Of a stretch of 64,000 nt of DNA, positions 19,008 through 27,560 are shown in pieces; within the stretch, counting starts at the first letter, position 1; every line of letters begins with the position of its first letter. Source of the stretch: JANYGA01 sp031420415 (GTDB lineage Bacteria; Vulcanimicrobiota; Vulcanimicrobiia; Vulcanimicrobiales; Vulcanimicrobiaceae); assembly GCA_031420415.1 (NCBI GenBank), contig JANOMT010000012.1, positions 144,028-208,027 of the forward strand. Reading direction: 5' to 3'. The notes below the pieces were generated by a model. It saw only the letters and a program-made list of their open reading frames with translations. It made no database searches and was not told the DNA's origin. Made by a program: the position numbers and the translations under genes.

Positions 19008-19654
19008 CGCGCGAGCTCGAAGGCTACGATCTCATCGGCTTCGCGGTGATTCGTCCAGAAACGCGCGCCGTCGAAAGCGAGTGCGCGTGCCGCGAAGCCG
19101 ACACGCGCGAGATCTTCGATCTGCGGCGTTCCGTCCCGCGCATCGACGCGCGTAACGTAATACGCTTCGGTCGCCTCATCATCGGTGGTGATGAGGTAAA
19201 AACAGCCATCGACGACGACCTGGCCGCAAATTCCGCGCGGGAGTTCGATCGTCGTACCGACCACGCCGCGATCGTCGAGAGAGAGAATCTTTTTGTTGTA
19301 CCACTGGCTCACGTAGAGCCGTTCGCCGTCGAAGCTCAGTTGCGAACCGGTGTCGTCGGGACATGCGATGCGATCGTTCGTTCCGAAGCCGTGACCCGGA
19401 ACGAAACGACGGATGAACCGATTATCGTCGGGTGCTTCGCCCGTAAGGACGCGCAACTCGTCGCCGACGACCGTCATGCCCCACGGCGTGCCCGGCGCTT
19501 GCGCTTCTTCGCGGACCGTCCACGACACGGGATCGATCGCGTAGAGTCGTTGCGTCTCGCGCGAACCCATCCACAATCTCGTTCCGTCGAAAGCCAGCGA
19601 CTGCGGTTTGGGCGCGGGTGAGGGAAGCCGATGCGTTTCTTCGATGACGGTCAT
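19004..19654 (-). CDS. Beta-propeller-like hypothetical protein
   Basis: A 216-residue protein with repeated strand patterns such as LAFDGTRLWMGS, LSFDGERLYVSQW and LAFDGARFWTNH, spaced about 40-50 residues, as in a small beta-propeller (NHL or SGL-like). No signal peptide is seen. The start at ATG 19654 overlaps the TGA of the upstream ROK kinase (ATGA), so the two are probably co-translated. The catalytic role is unknown; a sugar lactonase-type activity next to a sugar kinase is possible but unproven. Confidence 0.65.
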   Translation of the reverse strand: MTVIEETHRLPSPAPKPQSLAFDGTRLWMGSRETQRLYAIDPVSWTVREEAQAPGTPWGMTVVGDELRVLTGEAPDDNRFIRRFVPGHGFGTNDRIACPDDTGSQLSFDGERLYVSQWYNKKILSLDDRGVVGTTIELPRGICGQVVVDGCFYLITTDDEATEAYYVTRVDARDGTPQIEDLARVGFAARALAFDGARFWTNHREADEIVAFELAR

Positions 19655-20583
19655 GCGAACCGCTTCGCATCCTCTGCGCCCGCGCCTCCCGCAGCGATCG
19701 GCCACAGCCACGCGGCGCCGCGCACGCCGCTCGAATCGCCGTGCAGCGCGACGCGAATCGGCGTATCGAAAGCATCGGAAAAAACATAGGCCCCCATGCG
19801 TGCGGCGACGGCCGGCGCGAGCCCTGGAAGATTGGAGACGCCGCCGCCGAGCACGATCGCGTGCGGATCGAGCACGTTGACTACGCTCGCGAGTGCGCGC
19901 GCGAGCCGATCTTCATACCGCGCGAGTGTCGCGGCGGCCGTATCGTCGCCCCCCCGAGCCGCAGCGACGAGATCCGCCGTCGGCGTGCCTCCGTGGCTCA
20001 GGTGATCGGCGTGCAATGCCGTTCCCGACACGAACGTTTCGATACACCCCATCTTGCCGCAGTAACACGCGGGACCCGGGCGTTCGTCCGCGCGCGGCCA
20101 AGGCAGCGGATTATGGCCCCACTCGCCCGCGATAGCGCTCCTACCGCGCACGACGCGGCCATCGATCACGATGCCGCCACCAGCCCCCGTGCCCAGGATA
20201 ACGCCAAAAACCGTTGCGGCATCGGCGCCCGCGCCGTCACGAGCTTCGGATAACGCGAAGCAATTTGCATCGTTTTCGACGCGAATCTCGCGCGCGAGCA
20301 CGGACTCGAGATCGGCGGGAAAGCGTCGACCGATAAGGACCGTACTATTCGCGTTCTTCACGAGCCCCGTCGCAAGCGAGATCGCACCGGGCATGCCGAC
20401 GCCGACGCTCGCCGTCGTGGCGAGCTCCGTTTCGACGCCGCGAACGAGCGTAGCGATCGCGGCGACGATGCCGTCGTAATCACCGGCGGGCGTCGCGACA
20501 CGACGGCGTGCCCGAACGGAGCCCGCGTCATCGAGTGCGATGATTTCGATTTTCGTCCCGCCGAGATCGACGCCGATACGCAT
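19651..20583 (-). CDS. ROK-family sugar kinase (fructokinase/GlcNAc kinase type)
   Basis: A 310-residue ROK kinase. The start MRIGVDLGGTKIEI gives the phosphate-1 motif; EWGHNPLPW and the zinc-binding CYCGKMGCIETFVSG (CxCGxxGCxE signature) are present, followed by the adenosine motif region VLGGGVSNLPGL. This pattern matches fructokinase Mak and N-acetylglucosamine kinase NagK, which phosphorylate free sugars with ATP. The frame is open for another 52 codons, but that part has no homology pattern. It is translationally coupled to the propeller protein downstream. Confidence 0.9.
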   Translation of the reverse strand: MRIGVDLGGTKIEIIALDDAGSVRARRRVATPAGDYDGIVAAIATLVRGVETELATTASVGVGMPGAISLATGLVKNANSTVLIGRRFPADLESVLAREIRVENDANCFALSEARDGAGADAATVFGVILGTGAGGGIVIDGRVVRGRSAIAGEWGHNPLPWPRADERPGPACYCGKMGCIETFVSGTALHADHLSHGGTPTADLVAAARGGDDTAAATLARYEDRLARALASVVNVLDPHAIVLGGGVSNLPGLAPAVAARMGAYVFSDAFDTPIRVALHGDSSGVRGAAWLWPIAAGGAGAEDAKRFA

Positions 20584-20766
20584 GCGCGGCACCATGCGCG
20601 TTCGTGCTCGCTTTCCCCCGTTCGTCGCACGGCAGGGAGTTGGCTCGCCGTGCGTCGCGCGGCCGGTAATCGGACCGCGGGGGTTTGCGTCACCGCGACG
20701 GGGTTGCCATCGAGCCCCGGAGAGCGCCGCAAACGGCATCGCGAGCGACGATGAGTAAGCTCCGTC

Positions 20767-21231
20767 TTAGTTAGCTCCTAAACGAAGAAGTACCGGACAC
20801 GCTTCACGCTTCGCGCCACGCGGCGGATCGACGAGTCGATATTTCCTGCCGTCTTTGTAACGCAGCGTCGCGCGCTCTCCGCTCGACCAATCGATGCGAT
20901 CGGCGGGGCTCGGTGCGCCGACGGCCGTCGGAAACTCGTTTCCGAAGATGACGACCCCCGTCCGGACATAGGCCAGGACGTATGTTCGCGCGACGTTTCC
21001 CGGTTCGTACGGTCCTCGGACGTCAACGAGGACCCAATGCTGGTCGGGCGAGAGTCGCGGCCCGCCCTGGCCAAACGCGTCGAAACTGTATCCCGGGCAT
21101 AGGAGCGCCGTCGAGACGATCGTGCCGTTACTGTCGAAAACGAGCGAACGATCCGTTGCGGAGATACGGATATTCGGCGGTAACGATGCGCCCAGGGATA
21201 CGCCGAGCGCGAGCGCCGCCGCGATGCGTTT
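20767..21231 (-). CDS. Secreted hypothetical protein with no standard start codon
   Basis: A 154-codon open frame with the codon preferences of this genome. It begins with a typical signal sequence (LKRIAAALALGVSLGASLPP) and continues through a coherent globular part containing HWVLVDVRGPYEPGN, YVLAYVRTGVVIFGNEFP and CPVLLRLGAN. No ATG, GTG or TTG exists anywhere in the frame, and none is found before the next upstream limit I could read inside the end of the aldo/keto reductase. A CTG (about codon 13) is the only near-cognate start early in it. Possible explanations are a small indel just upstream, an assembly error at the AAAA run near 21229, or an unusual start. The family is not recognised. 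Confidence 0.5.
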   Translation of the reverse strand, partial: KRIAAALALGVSLGASLPPNIRISATDRSLVFDSNGTIVSTALLCPGYSFDAFGQGGPRLSPDQHWVLVDVRGPYEPGNVARTYVLAYVRTGVVIFGNEFPTAVGAPSPADRIDWSSGERATLRYKDGRKYRLVDPPRGAKREACPVLLRLGAN

Positions 21232-22217
21232 TAGCGATTGACGCCCGCCATGCCGGCGGCGGGATAGCGCGTTCCCGCTGCGGCACCGCGAGGGAAGGCC
21301 GCTTCGATCTCGGCTCGATCGGATGCATCGAGGGCGATTTCGAGCGCACGCGCGTTTTCTTCGAGATAGCGAATGCGTTTGGTACCGGGGATCGGCACGA
21401 CGTCGTCGCCCTGAGCGAGCACCCAGGCGAGTGCGATCTGCGCGGGGGTCGCATTCTTCGCGCGCGCGAGACGAACGACGGTTGCGACCAAGTCGAGATT
21501 CTTCGCGAAGTTCTCGCCTTGGAAACGAGGTGCGTTGCGCCGATAGTCGCCCTCGGGGATATCATCGTATGAGGCATACGTGCCCGTTAGGAACCCGCGC
21601 CCGAGCGGACTGTACGCGACGAATCCGATCCCAAGCTCGCGCACGGTCGGAAGAATCGCCTCTTCGACGTCGCGCGTCCAAAGCGAATATTCGGTCTGCA
21701 AGGCAGCGATCGGATGCACGTCATGTGCGCGTCGGATCGTCGCCGCGCTCGCTTCGGAAAGCCCGAGATACCGCACTTTTCCCGCCGTCACGAGTTCGCT
21801 CATCGCGCCGACGGTCTCCTCGATCGGTACCTTCGGATCGACGCGGTGTTGGTAATACAAATCGATCGTTTCGACGCCCAATCGTCGCAAACTTTCCTCG
21901 CATGCCGCACGGACATACGCGGGCGATCCATCGACGCCCGCGAACTCACCGTTCGGGCCGCGGACGTTGCCGAATTTCGTTGCGAGCACGACGCGATCGC
22001 GTTGGCCCGCGATTGCTCGCCCGACGAGTTCCTCGTTGCGGCCCACGCCGTACATATCGGCGGTATCGAGGAACGAGACGCCGAGTTCGAGCGCGCGATG
22101 GATCGTAGCGATCGATTCTGCGTCGTCGGCAGCCCCATAAAATTCTGACATGCCCATGCACCCGAGGCCCATGGCGGAGACGCGTAAACCACTACGTCCG
22201 AACTCTCGATCGCGCAT
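21231..22217 (-). CDS. Aldo/keto reductase
   Basis: A 328-residue NADPH-dependent aldo/keto reductase of the AKR13-like bacterial group. The catalytic tetrad is visible: Asp and Tyr in DTADMYG, Lys in ATKFG and His in YYQHRVD; the C-terminal cofactor loop is PIPGTKRIRYLEEN. The start is taken as MRDREFGRSGLRVSAMGLG at 22217, the family-typical N-terminus. Members reduce aldehydes and ketones, often as part of detoxification. It seems to stand alone apart from the overlapping frame at its 3' end. Confidence 0.92.
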   Translation of the reverse strand: MRDREFGRSGLRVSAMGLGCMGMSEFYGAADDAESIATIHRALELGVSFLDTADMYGVGRNEELVGRAIAGQRDRVVLATKFGNVRGPNGEFAGVDGSPAYVRAACEESLRRLGVETIDLYYQHRVDPKVPIEETVGAMSELVTAGKVRYLGLSEASAATIRRAHDVHPIAALQTEYSLWTRDVEEAILPTVRELGIGFVAYSPLGRGFLTGTYASYDDIPEGDYRRNAPRFQGENFAKNLDLVATVVRLARAKNATPAQIALAWVLAQGDDVVPIPGTKRIRYLEENARALEIALDASDRAEIEAAFPRGAAAGTRYPAAGMAGVNR

Positions 22218-22329
22218 ATCGTTTTCGCTACCCACTTTCAACACGAATCACTCGAAGGTGCACGATCGCGCGCCGAGTCTTAACCGATCCTGGTCATCGT
22301 CGCGCACGATTCGTGCCGATAACGATCGT

Positions 22330-22461
22330 ATGACCGACCACGATATCGCCGCTTTCCTCGCACTTCTGGCCTCCGGGGTCGTCGGCGCGCTCATCACCAC
22401 CCCCGTTCGTATCGCCATAACCGTCGCCGCCAAACGAACGAGCTCGGACCGCCGCAGATAG
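22330..22461 (+). CDS. Very small membrane protein
   Basis: A 43-residue frame, MTDHDIAAFLALLASG at the start, one hydrophobic helix (about residues 8-36) and a basic tail (KRTSSDRRR). The composition fits a single-span membrane peptide with the C-terminus in the cytoplasm. No ribosome-binding site is evident, so it is tentative. It lies upstream of the SDR gene on the same strand. Confidence 0.35.
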   Translation: MTDHDIAAFLALLASGVVGALITTPVRIAITVAAKRTSSDRRR

Positions 22462-22519
22462 CGCTTCCGGCATATGGATCAACGGGTCGGAGCGAGGGCT
22501 GCGCGAATGAGCCTCGCCG

Positions 22520-23362
22520 ATGAAAACCTTTGATGGAGCCGTAGCGGTAATCACGGGCGCGGGTTCGGGAATCGGCCGAGCTCTCGCAATCGAACTCGCG
22601 ACACGCGGATGCGATCTCGCCCTCTCCGACATCGACGATGCGGGCCTCGCGCACACGCTCGACCTCGTCCCCGCCGGTCGTCGCGCAACCGCATCGCACG
22701 TCGACGTCGCGAACATCGAGGAAATGACGCGCTTTCGCGACGAGGTCACCCGCGATTTCGGTCGGGCGTCGATTCTGGTCAACAATGCGGGCGTGTCGCT
22801 CTACGGCTCGTTCGCAGAAGTCTCGACGAGCGATCTCGAGTGGATCATGGGAATCAATTTTTGGGGTCCTATATACGGCACCAAACTCTTCTTGCCGATG
22901 CTTTTGTGCGAAAAAGAAGCCAACGTCGTTACGATTTCGAGCCTTTTCGGCCTCATCGCACCACCGCTCCAAATCGGTTATTGCGCGAGTAAATTTGCGG
23001 TACGTGGATTTTCGGAGTCGCTGCGACACGAACTCGCCGCGACGAGCGTGCGTGTGACGGTCGTACATCCCGGTGGTATCAACACGAGCATCGCGCAATC
23101 GTCGCGGCTCGGAACGGGCGCCGATGTCGAACGTCATAAGCGCGATACGAAAGCGTTTGCAAAATCGCTCGTCATGCCGCCACCTAAAGCCGCGCGCGCC
23201 ATCGCCGAAGCAATATTGCGCGACAAATCGCGTCTCGTGCTCGGCATGGACGCCCGCATGGTAGAGATCATCCAACGTTTCTTTCCGGCGCGCTATTTTA
23301 ACGTCCTCAAACCGATCATGGACCCGAAGAGAAAGTTCGAGCGCAAGGCCGAGACTTCGTAG
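22520..23362 (+). CDS. Short-chain dehydrogenase/reductase
   Basis: A 280-residue classical SDR. The cofactor motif TGAGSGIG (about residues 12-19), an Asp after strand 2 that suggests NAD(H) preference (SDIDD), NNAG, the catalytic Ser in TISSLFG and YCASK (Tyr and Lys) are all present. The C-terminal extension with FPARYFNVLKPIMD resembles SDRs found beside esterases in ketone or steroid degradation clusters. Its stop is directly followed by the ATG of the esterase, so the pair is an operon. Confidence 0.9.
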   Translation: MKTFDGAVAVITGAGSGIGRALAIELATRGCDLALSDIDDAGLAHTLDLVPAGRRATASHVDVANIEEMTRFRDEVTRDFGRASILVNNAGVSLYGSFAEVSTSDLEWIMGINFWGPIYGTKLFLPMLLCEKEANVVTISSLFGLIAPPLQIGYCASKFAVRGFSESLRHELAATSVRVTVVHPGGINTSIAQSSRLGTGADVERHKRDTKAFAKSLVMPPPKAARAIAEAILRDKSRLVLGMDARMVEIIQRFFPARYFNVLKPIMDPKRKFERKAETS

Positions 23363-24295
23363 ATGGCGAGCCTGCAGGCGACGCTCTTGCGTGGCGTACT
23401 CCGCGTCCTCGTCCGGCGTCAACTCGCCGAAAGCCGGCACGATCTCGGGGTATTCGTTGCAGCGACACGACGCGCGTTCGAACTCGGCGCGTTCGCGCCG
23501 ATCCGACCGCGCGATATCCGCATCGTCCCCGTCGCTTCGGGCAATGTGCGCGGCGAGTGGCTCATCCGCAACGACGTGACGGTGGGCGAGCGCGCGATGC
23601 TCTACGTTCACGGCGGCGGCATGGTCGCGTGCCGCCCGGCGCAGTATCGCACGATTACGACTGCGCTCGCGCGGCAAATCGGGATCCCCGTCTTCGCCGT
23701 CGATTATCGTCTCGCGCCCGAACATCCATTTCCCGCAGCACTCGACGACACGCTCGCCGCCTATGACGCAATGCGCGCGCAAGTACCGGCGAAAGGCATC
23801 ATCATCGCCGGCGACAGCGCAGGCGGAAATCTCGCACTCGCCGCGCTTCTCGCGCTGCGGGTTCGCGACGCCACGCCACGTCCGGTTGCCGGAATCGTTG
23901 CGATCTCGCCGTGGACCGATCTCACGGGACTCGGCGCTTCGCTTATCACGAACGAAAAATCCGACGACATCCTCGTCGCGCCGCGTTATCCGGGCGTGAG
24001 CCTCGCGCACGCCTATGCGCCCGAAGCGCAGTGGGGCGATCCGCTCGTTTCACCCGTCTTCGGTTCGTACGAAGGGGGCCCACCGTTGCTTGCCTTTGCG
24101 AGTGCGAGCGAGATGCTCCTCGATGACGCCCGCGCACTCGTCGCGCGGATCCGCGGGCAGGGCGGAGTCGCGACGCTGATTCAAGAGGCGGGCCTCCCGC
24201 ACGCGTGGCCGATCTTTCCGCTTCTACCCGAGGCCCACGTCGCGCATCGCACGATTGCAGAATTTGCCGCGCGTTGCTTCGCGGAAGCCTCCTGA
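23363..24295 (+). CDS. Alpha/beta hydrolase, hormone-sensitive lipase family
   Basis: A 310-residue HSL-type (family IV) esterase. HGGG (about residue 82) forms the oxyanion hole, YRLAPEHPFPAALDD follows, the nucleophile is in GDSAGG, and the catalytic His is in LPHAWP. The ATG abuts the TAG stop of the SDR gene. SDR plus HSL esterase pairs often accompany Baeyer-Villiger monooxygenases that turn ketones into esters; no monooxygenase is visible here, so the substrate stays open. Confidence 0.9.
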   Translation: MASLQATLLRGVLRVLVRRQLAESRHDLGVFVAATRRAFELGAFAPIRPRDIRIVPVASGNVRGEWLIRNDVTVGERAMLYVHGGGMVACRPAQYRTITTALARQIGIPVFAVDYRLAPEHPFPAALDDTLAAYDAMRAQVPAKGIIIAGDSAGGNLALAALLALRVRDATPRPVAGIVAISPWTDLTGLGASLITNEKSDDILVAPRYPGVSLAHAYAPEAQWGDPLVSPVFGSYEGGPPLLAFASASEMLLDDARALVARIRGQGGVATLIQEAGLPHAWPIFPLLPEAHVAHRTIAEFAARCFAEAS

Positions 24296-24514
24296 AAAAT
24301 GCTGTGGGACCGAAGGATTACGACAAGTATCCGGTAATGCCAATATCAGGCACTGCAACTTTCCGGCTCAGGCCCGGATTGTAGCGGCTGATTACCGTGA
24401 CTGCCGCGTCGCAACACGGGAAATCGAACGAGTCATGTCCCGCGGTTTCGGCGCTCCGGCGTTCTTCGATCAGGTACATCGCACGATTCAACAACACGAC
24501 GCACGGAGTACCAG

Positions 24515-24850
24515 ATGTACCGCGACGAAAAACTAAGCTGCGTTGATTGCAGCGCCCCCTTCTCTTTCACGGCGAGCGAACAAGAGTTCTTCGCCTCGAA
24601 GGGTTTCACGAATAAGCCCAGCCGATGCCCCGATTGTCGTGCCGCGCGTAAGGCGCAGCGCGGTGAAGGCGGCGGCGGCGGCAACTACAGCCGCGGTGGC
24701 GGCGGTGGTGGCGGCGGCGGCGGAGCGCGCGAGATGTTCGACGCGATCTGCAGCACCTGCGGCAAAACGGCGCAAGTGCCGTTCCAACCGCGTGGCGACA
24801 AGCCCGTTTACTGCCGCGATTGCTTCACGCCGCGTCAGTCGTACCGCTAA
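24515..24850 (+). CDS. Zinc-ribbon protein with a poly-glycine linker
   Basis: A 111-residue cytoplasmic protein with two CxxC pairs at the N-terminus (CVDC, then CPDC, about 30 residues apart), an Arg/Gly and glycine-only linker (about residues 52-70), and a second pair set, CSTC and CRDC. It matches a widespread bacterial group of double zinc-ribbon proteins of unknown role; RGG-like linkers suggest RNA binding. GGAG lies 7 bases before the ATG. A strong terminator follows, so it is monocistronic. The 219 bases before it (24296-24514) show no convincing gene. Confidence 0.8.
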   Translation: MYRDEKLSCVDCSAPFSFTASEQEFFASKGFTNKPSRCPDCRAARKAQRGEGGGGGNYSRGGGGGGGGGGAREMFDAICSTCGKTAQVPFQPRGDKPVYCRDCFTPRQSYR

Positions 24851-24870
24851 ACTTTAGCTCTACGAGAAAA

Positions 24871-24901
24871 GAGCCGCTCTTTCGAGAGTGGCTCTTTTTT
24901 T
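24871..24901 (+). terminator. Rho-independent terminator
   Basis: The hairpin GAGCC-G-CTCT/AGAG-T-GGCTC with a TTCG tetraloop is followed by seven T. It ends the zinc-ribbon gene. Confidence 0.92.
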
Positions 24902-24929
24902 GTCCGTCCCAGTCGCGCGACCGAATCGA

Positions 24930-25331
24930 TTACGTCGTCGGGTGCTCGACGAAATCGAGTGCGAGTGAATTGATGCAGTACCGCTGGCCCGTCGGCTCGG
25001 GGCCATCTTCGAAGACGTGGCCGAGATGGGATTTACACGCGGCGCAGACGGCTTCCGTGCGGATCATCCCGTGCGAACGATCTTCGACGAGTTCGACATG
25101 CGTGGCATCAGCCGGCTCGAAAAAACTCGGCCAGCCGCTACCACTCTCGAACTTCGCTTTCGACGAGAAGAGTTCGACGCCGCACGCGCCACAACGGTAC
25201 GATCCGTCGGCGTGGTTGCGATCGAGCATCCCGCTAAAGGGCGCTTCGGTCGCGGCTTCGCGTAACACCGCGTAACGCTTGGGATCGAGCTGGATACGCC
25301 ACTCGGCGTTAGATTTATCGACGCGTTGCAT
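24930..25331 (-). CDS. msrB: Peptide methionine-R-sulfoxide reductase
   Basis: A 133-residue MsrB, which reduces methionine-R-sulfoxide in proteins using thioredoxin. Two structural zinc CxxC pairs (CGAC, CAAC), the conserved GSGWPSFFEP and the catalytic Cys in RYCINSLALDF are present. The start at ATG 25331 has GGAG 6 bases upstream; the frame is open a little further. It lies 10 bases downstream of the aminotransferase on the same strand, so they may be co-transcribed. Confidence 0.95.
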   Translation of the reverse strand: MQRVDKSNAEWRIQLDPKRYAVLREAATEAPFSGMLDRNHADGSYRCGACGVELFSSKAKFESGSGWPSFFEPADATHVELVEDRSHGMIRTEAVCAACKSHLGHVFEDGPEPTGQRYCINSLALDFVEHPTT

Positions 25332-25341
25332 GCAGACTCCG

Positions 25342-26646
25342 TTAGTGGACGAGGAGCTCTTCGAGCGCCGTTCCGAGCGCCGCGAGCCCTTCATCGAGTT
25401 CGGCTTTCGTAATCACGAGCGGCGGCGTGACCATGACGCAATTGTACCGCCCGTACGTGTAGATCCCGAGTTCGCGCAAACGCCGTAAGAGCGCGACGAG
25501 TGGCGCCGAGCTCTTGCCTTGCCACGGGACCAAAGGCTCGCGCGTCTCTTTATCGCGCACGAGTTCGATAGCGAAAAAGGCGCCGATGCCGCGTACGTCG
25601 CCGATCATCGGCAAACGATCTCGCAACTGCCCGAGTCCTTCGCGAAGCCACGATTCGATCTCACGCGCGCGCGTGAAGAGATTTTCGTTCCGATATGCGG
25701 CAATCGCGGCGTTCCCAGCGGCAACGGCGAGCGGGTGGCCGCTGTACGTATGTCCGGCCCCCAGCACATGATCGTCGAAATACTTCGCCAGGGATTCGCG
25801 CACCATCACGCCACCGAGCGGCACGTATGCTGACGTAATCCCCTTGGCGAACGTGATGAGGTCGGGATTGACGCCGAAGGTGATACTCGCAAACGCCTCG
25901 CCCGTGCGCCCGAAGCCCGTCATAACCTCATCGAAAACCAACATAATGCCGTACCGATCGCAGAGCGCACGCATACCCGCAAGATACCCCTGCGGATAGA
26001 CGATGACGCCGTTACTCCCGACGACGGGTTCGATAAAGATCGCCGCGACGCTCTCGGGATTTTCGTATTCCAGCACGAGTTGCAAGTGCTCGAGGGCACG
26101 CTCGCATTCGGTGGCTGGATCGGAGGTGTTGAAGGGACTGCGATACGGATTGGGTGCGAAAAAATGCACGACGTTCGGCATCGCGGATGGCTCGTTCGGC
26201 CAGCGCCGATTCTCTCCCGAAAGCGCTCCCGATCCCGGCGTCGAGCCGTGAAACGAGCGATACGCGGCGAAGACTTTCTGGCGTCCCGTGATGAGACGAG
26301 CCATCTTGAGAGCGTCTTCGTTTGCTTGGGCGCCGTTGGTCGTGAAGAACGTACGGCAGCCTTCGTGCCACGGCGAGATCGCCGAAAGCGTCTCGGCAAG
26401 TTGCGCGCGACCCGGATTGAAAAGCGCGGGAGATGCGTAGCAGAGCCGCCCCGCTTGCTCGGCAATCGCCGCAACGACGGCCGGATGACCGTGGCCAAGA
26501 TTGACGGCGACGAGACCGGAAGCGAGATCGAGATAACGCTTGCCGTCGGTGTCATAGATGTACACGCCACTCGCGCGCTCGATCGACGGCATCGATAATC
26601 CGCCTTGTGCCGACCAAGGACTCAAGACGTAGGTTGCGTGGCTCAT
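25342..26646 (-). CDS. Class III aminotransferase
   Basis: A 434-residue PLP enzyme of the omega-amino acid:pyruvate/taurine-pyruvate aminotransferase group. Hallmarks are WSAQGG near the N-terminus, the phosphate-binding TTNGAQANEDALKMAR, LVFDEVMTGFGRTG with the PLP-binding Asp, and the Schiff-base Lys in FAKGITSAYVPLGG. AAAGG precedes the ATG at 26646. The start MSHATYVLSPWSAQGG resembles taurine-pyruvate aminotransferases, but the amino donor cannot be decided without comparison. It lies just upstream of msrB. Confidence 0.9.
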   Translation of the reverse strand: MSHATYVLSPWSAQGGLSMPSIERASGVYIYDTDGKRYLDLASGLVAVNLGHGHPAVVAAIAEQAGRLCYASPALFNPGRAQLAETLSAISPWHEGCRTFFTTNGAQANEDALKMARLITGRQKVFAAYRSFHGSTPGSGALSGENRRWPNEPSAMPNVVHFFAPNPYRSPFNTSDPATECERALEHLQLVLEYENPESVAAIFIEPVVGSNGVIVYPQGYLAGMRALCDRYGIMLVFDEVMTGFGRTGEAFASITFGVNPDLITFAKGITSAYVPLGGVMVRESLAKYFDDHVLGAGHTYSGHPLAVAAGNAAIAAYRNENLFTRAREIESWLREGLGQLRDRLPMIGDVRGIGAFFAIELVRDKETREPLVPWQGKSSAPLVALLRRLRELGIYTYGRYNCVMVTPPLVITKAELDEGLAALGTALEELLVH

Positions 26647-26752
26647 ACGTCGCCTTTCGGCATCGTCGACCGGCAACACTTGCACTCATCGCACGCAGCG
26701 TTTCGTATCGCGAGAAATCGAGCCGACGCATCGGTTACGAAAGACACCCGCT

Positions 26753-27112
26753 TTACCGGGACGGGTCGATGCGATCCTCGATGCCGTCGAGCGTGAAGCG
26801 CGGCTCGCGGACGCCCGCGAAAAACGCGACGAGATCATCGACCATGCGAGAAACGCCGTGCGCGGCGAGAGCGTATCCGCCGCCGCTCGGGCGATAGGCG
26901 GCCGAAACGAAGACCGACCGGCACATATCAAGCCTCGGTCGGTCCAGGAACGTCACGCCGACCGAACCTCCCGCACGTGGGACGACCGAAGCCATCTGAC
27001 CATCGAGGGACCACGATACCGTTATCCCGTCGTGCGAACAATCGAGATGACGACCGAAGCGTTCGACGAGCGGAGCGAATGCGGACCGAGCTTCGGTGCG
27101 AGAGTTCTCCAT
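26753..27112 (-). CDS. Hypothetical protein
   Basis: A 119-residue protein starting MENSRTEARSAFAPLVERFG at 27112. It shows alternating strands (HDGITVSWSLDGQMASV, VGVTFLDRPRLDM) and ends with FTLDGIEDRIDPSR. No signal peptide or membrane segment is seen and the family is not recognised. It may be related to the next upstream gene (27199-27459), which has a similar size and strand-rich pattern (VVATLDNDERTAKLLF). Both read leftward towards the aminotransferase. Confidence 0.6.
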   Translation of the reverse strand: MENSRTEARSAFAPLVERFGRHLDCSHDGITVSWSLDGQMASVVPRAGGSVGVTFLDRPRLDMCRSVFVSAAYRPSGGGYALAAHGVSRMVDDLVAFFAGVREPRFTLDGIEDRIDPSR

Positions 27113-27198
27113 CACCGAAGCGTAGCGCGTTCTTCTACCCACGACATTCGACAGGTGGCCCGCGAATCGCAGGCTACCTGTCCACATGGTGTTCGCGA

Positions 27199-27459
27199 TT
27201 AGCGGGAGAGGTGCTCCGCGATCGTCTTGCCGATGGAATCAGGTGACGCCGACGGATCGGCAAAGGCGAACGACATGCGATCGCCGCCGTCGAAGAGTAA
27301 CTTCGCCGTTCGCTCGTCGTTGTCGAGCGTCGCCACGACCGTGCTCTGCGGGCTCGCCCACATCGCGGAATCCCAGGAAAGCTCTTCCGTTCGCACGCTA
27401 TCGCCGAGATGCACGTGTACCTGGACATTTACCGCGTCGATCCATTGATCAAAAGTCAT
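27199..27459 (-). CDS. Hypothetical protein
   Basis: An 86-residue protein starting MTFDQWIDAVNVQVHVHLGD. GGAG is 8 bases before the ATG. The C-terminal half has strands TVVATLDNDERTAKLLFDG and ends IGKTIAEHLSR. No known motif is recognised; the size suits a small single-domain cytoplasmic protein. Confidence 0.6.
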   Translation of the reverse strand: MTFDQWIDAVNVQVHVHLGDSVRTEELSWDSAMWASPQSTVVATLDNDERTAKLLFDGGDRMSFAFADPSASPDSIGKTIAEHLSR

Positions 27460-27560
27460 ATTCGGGTCTCCACATTTATCCAATTGGATAAAGCCTCGAG
27501 AATCGTACTGCGTTCGTCCGGCAGATGCAACGGGTTTGCGGCCAAAATCCGGGGAATCGC

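Noticed and set aside
22394..24010. 538-codon minus-strand frame opposite the SDR and esterase genes
   Set aside because: Both genes on the plus strand have full catalytic motifs; the antisense translation is Arg/Glu-rich without domains.
24660..24725. Glycine-codon repeat as a CRISPR or satellite element
   Set aside because: It encodes the Gly-rich linker of the zinc-ribbon protein, in frame with both Cys-pair regions.
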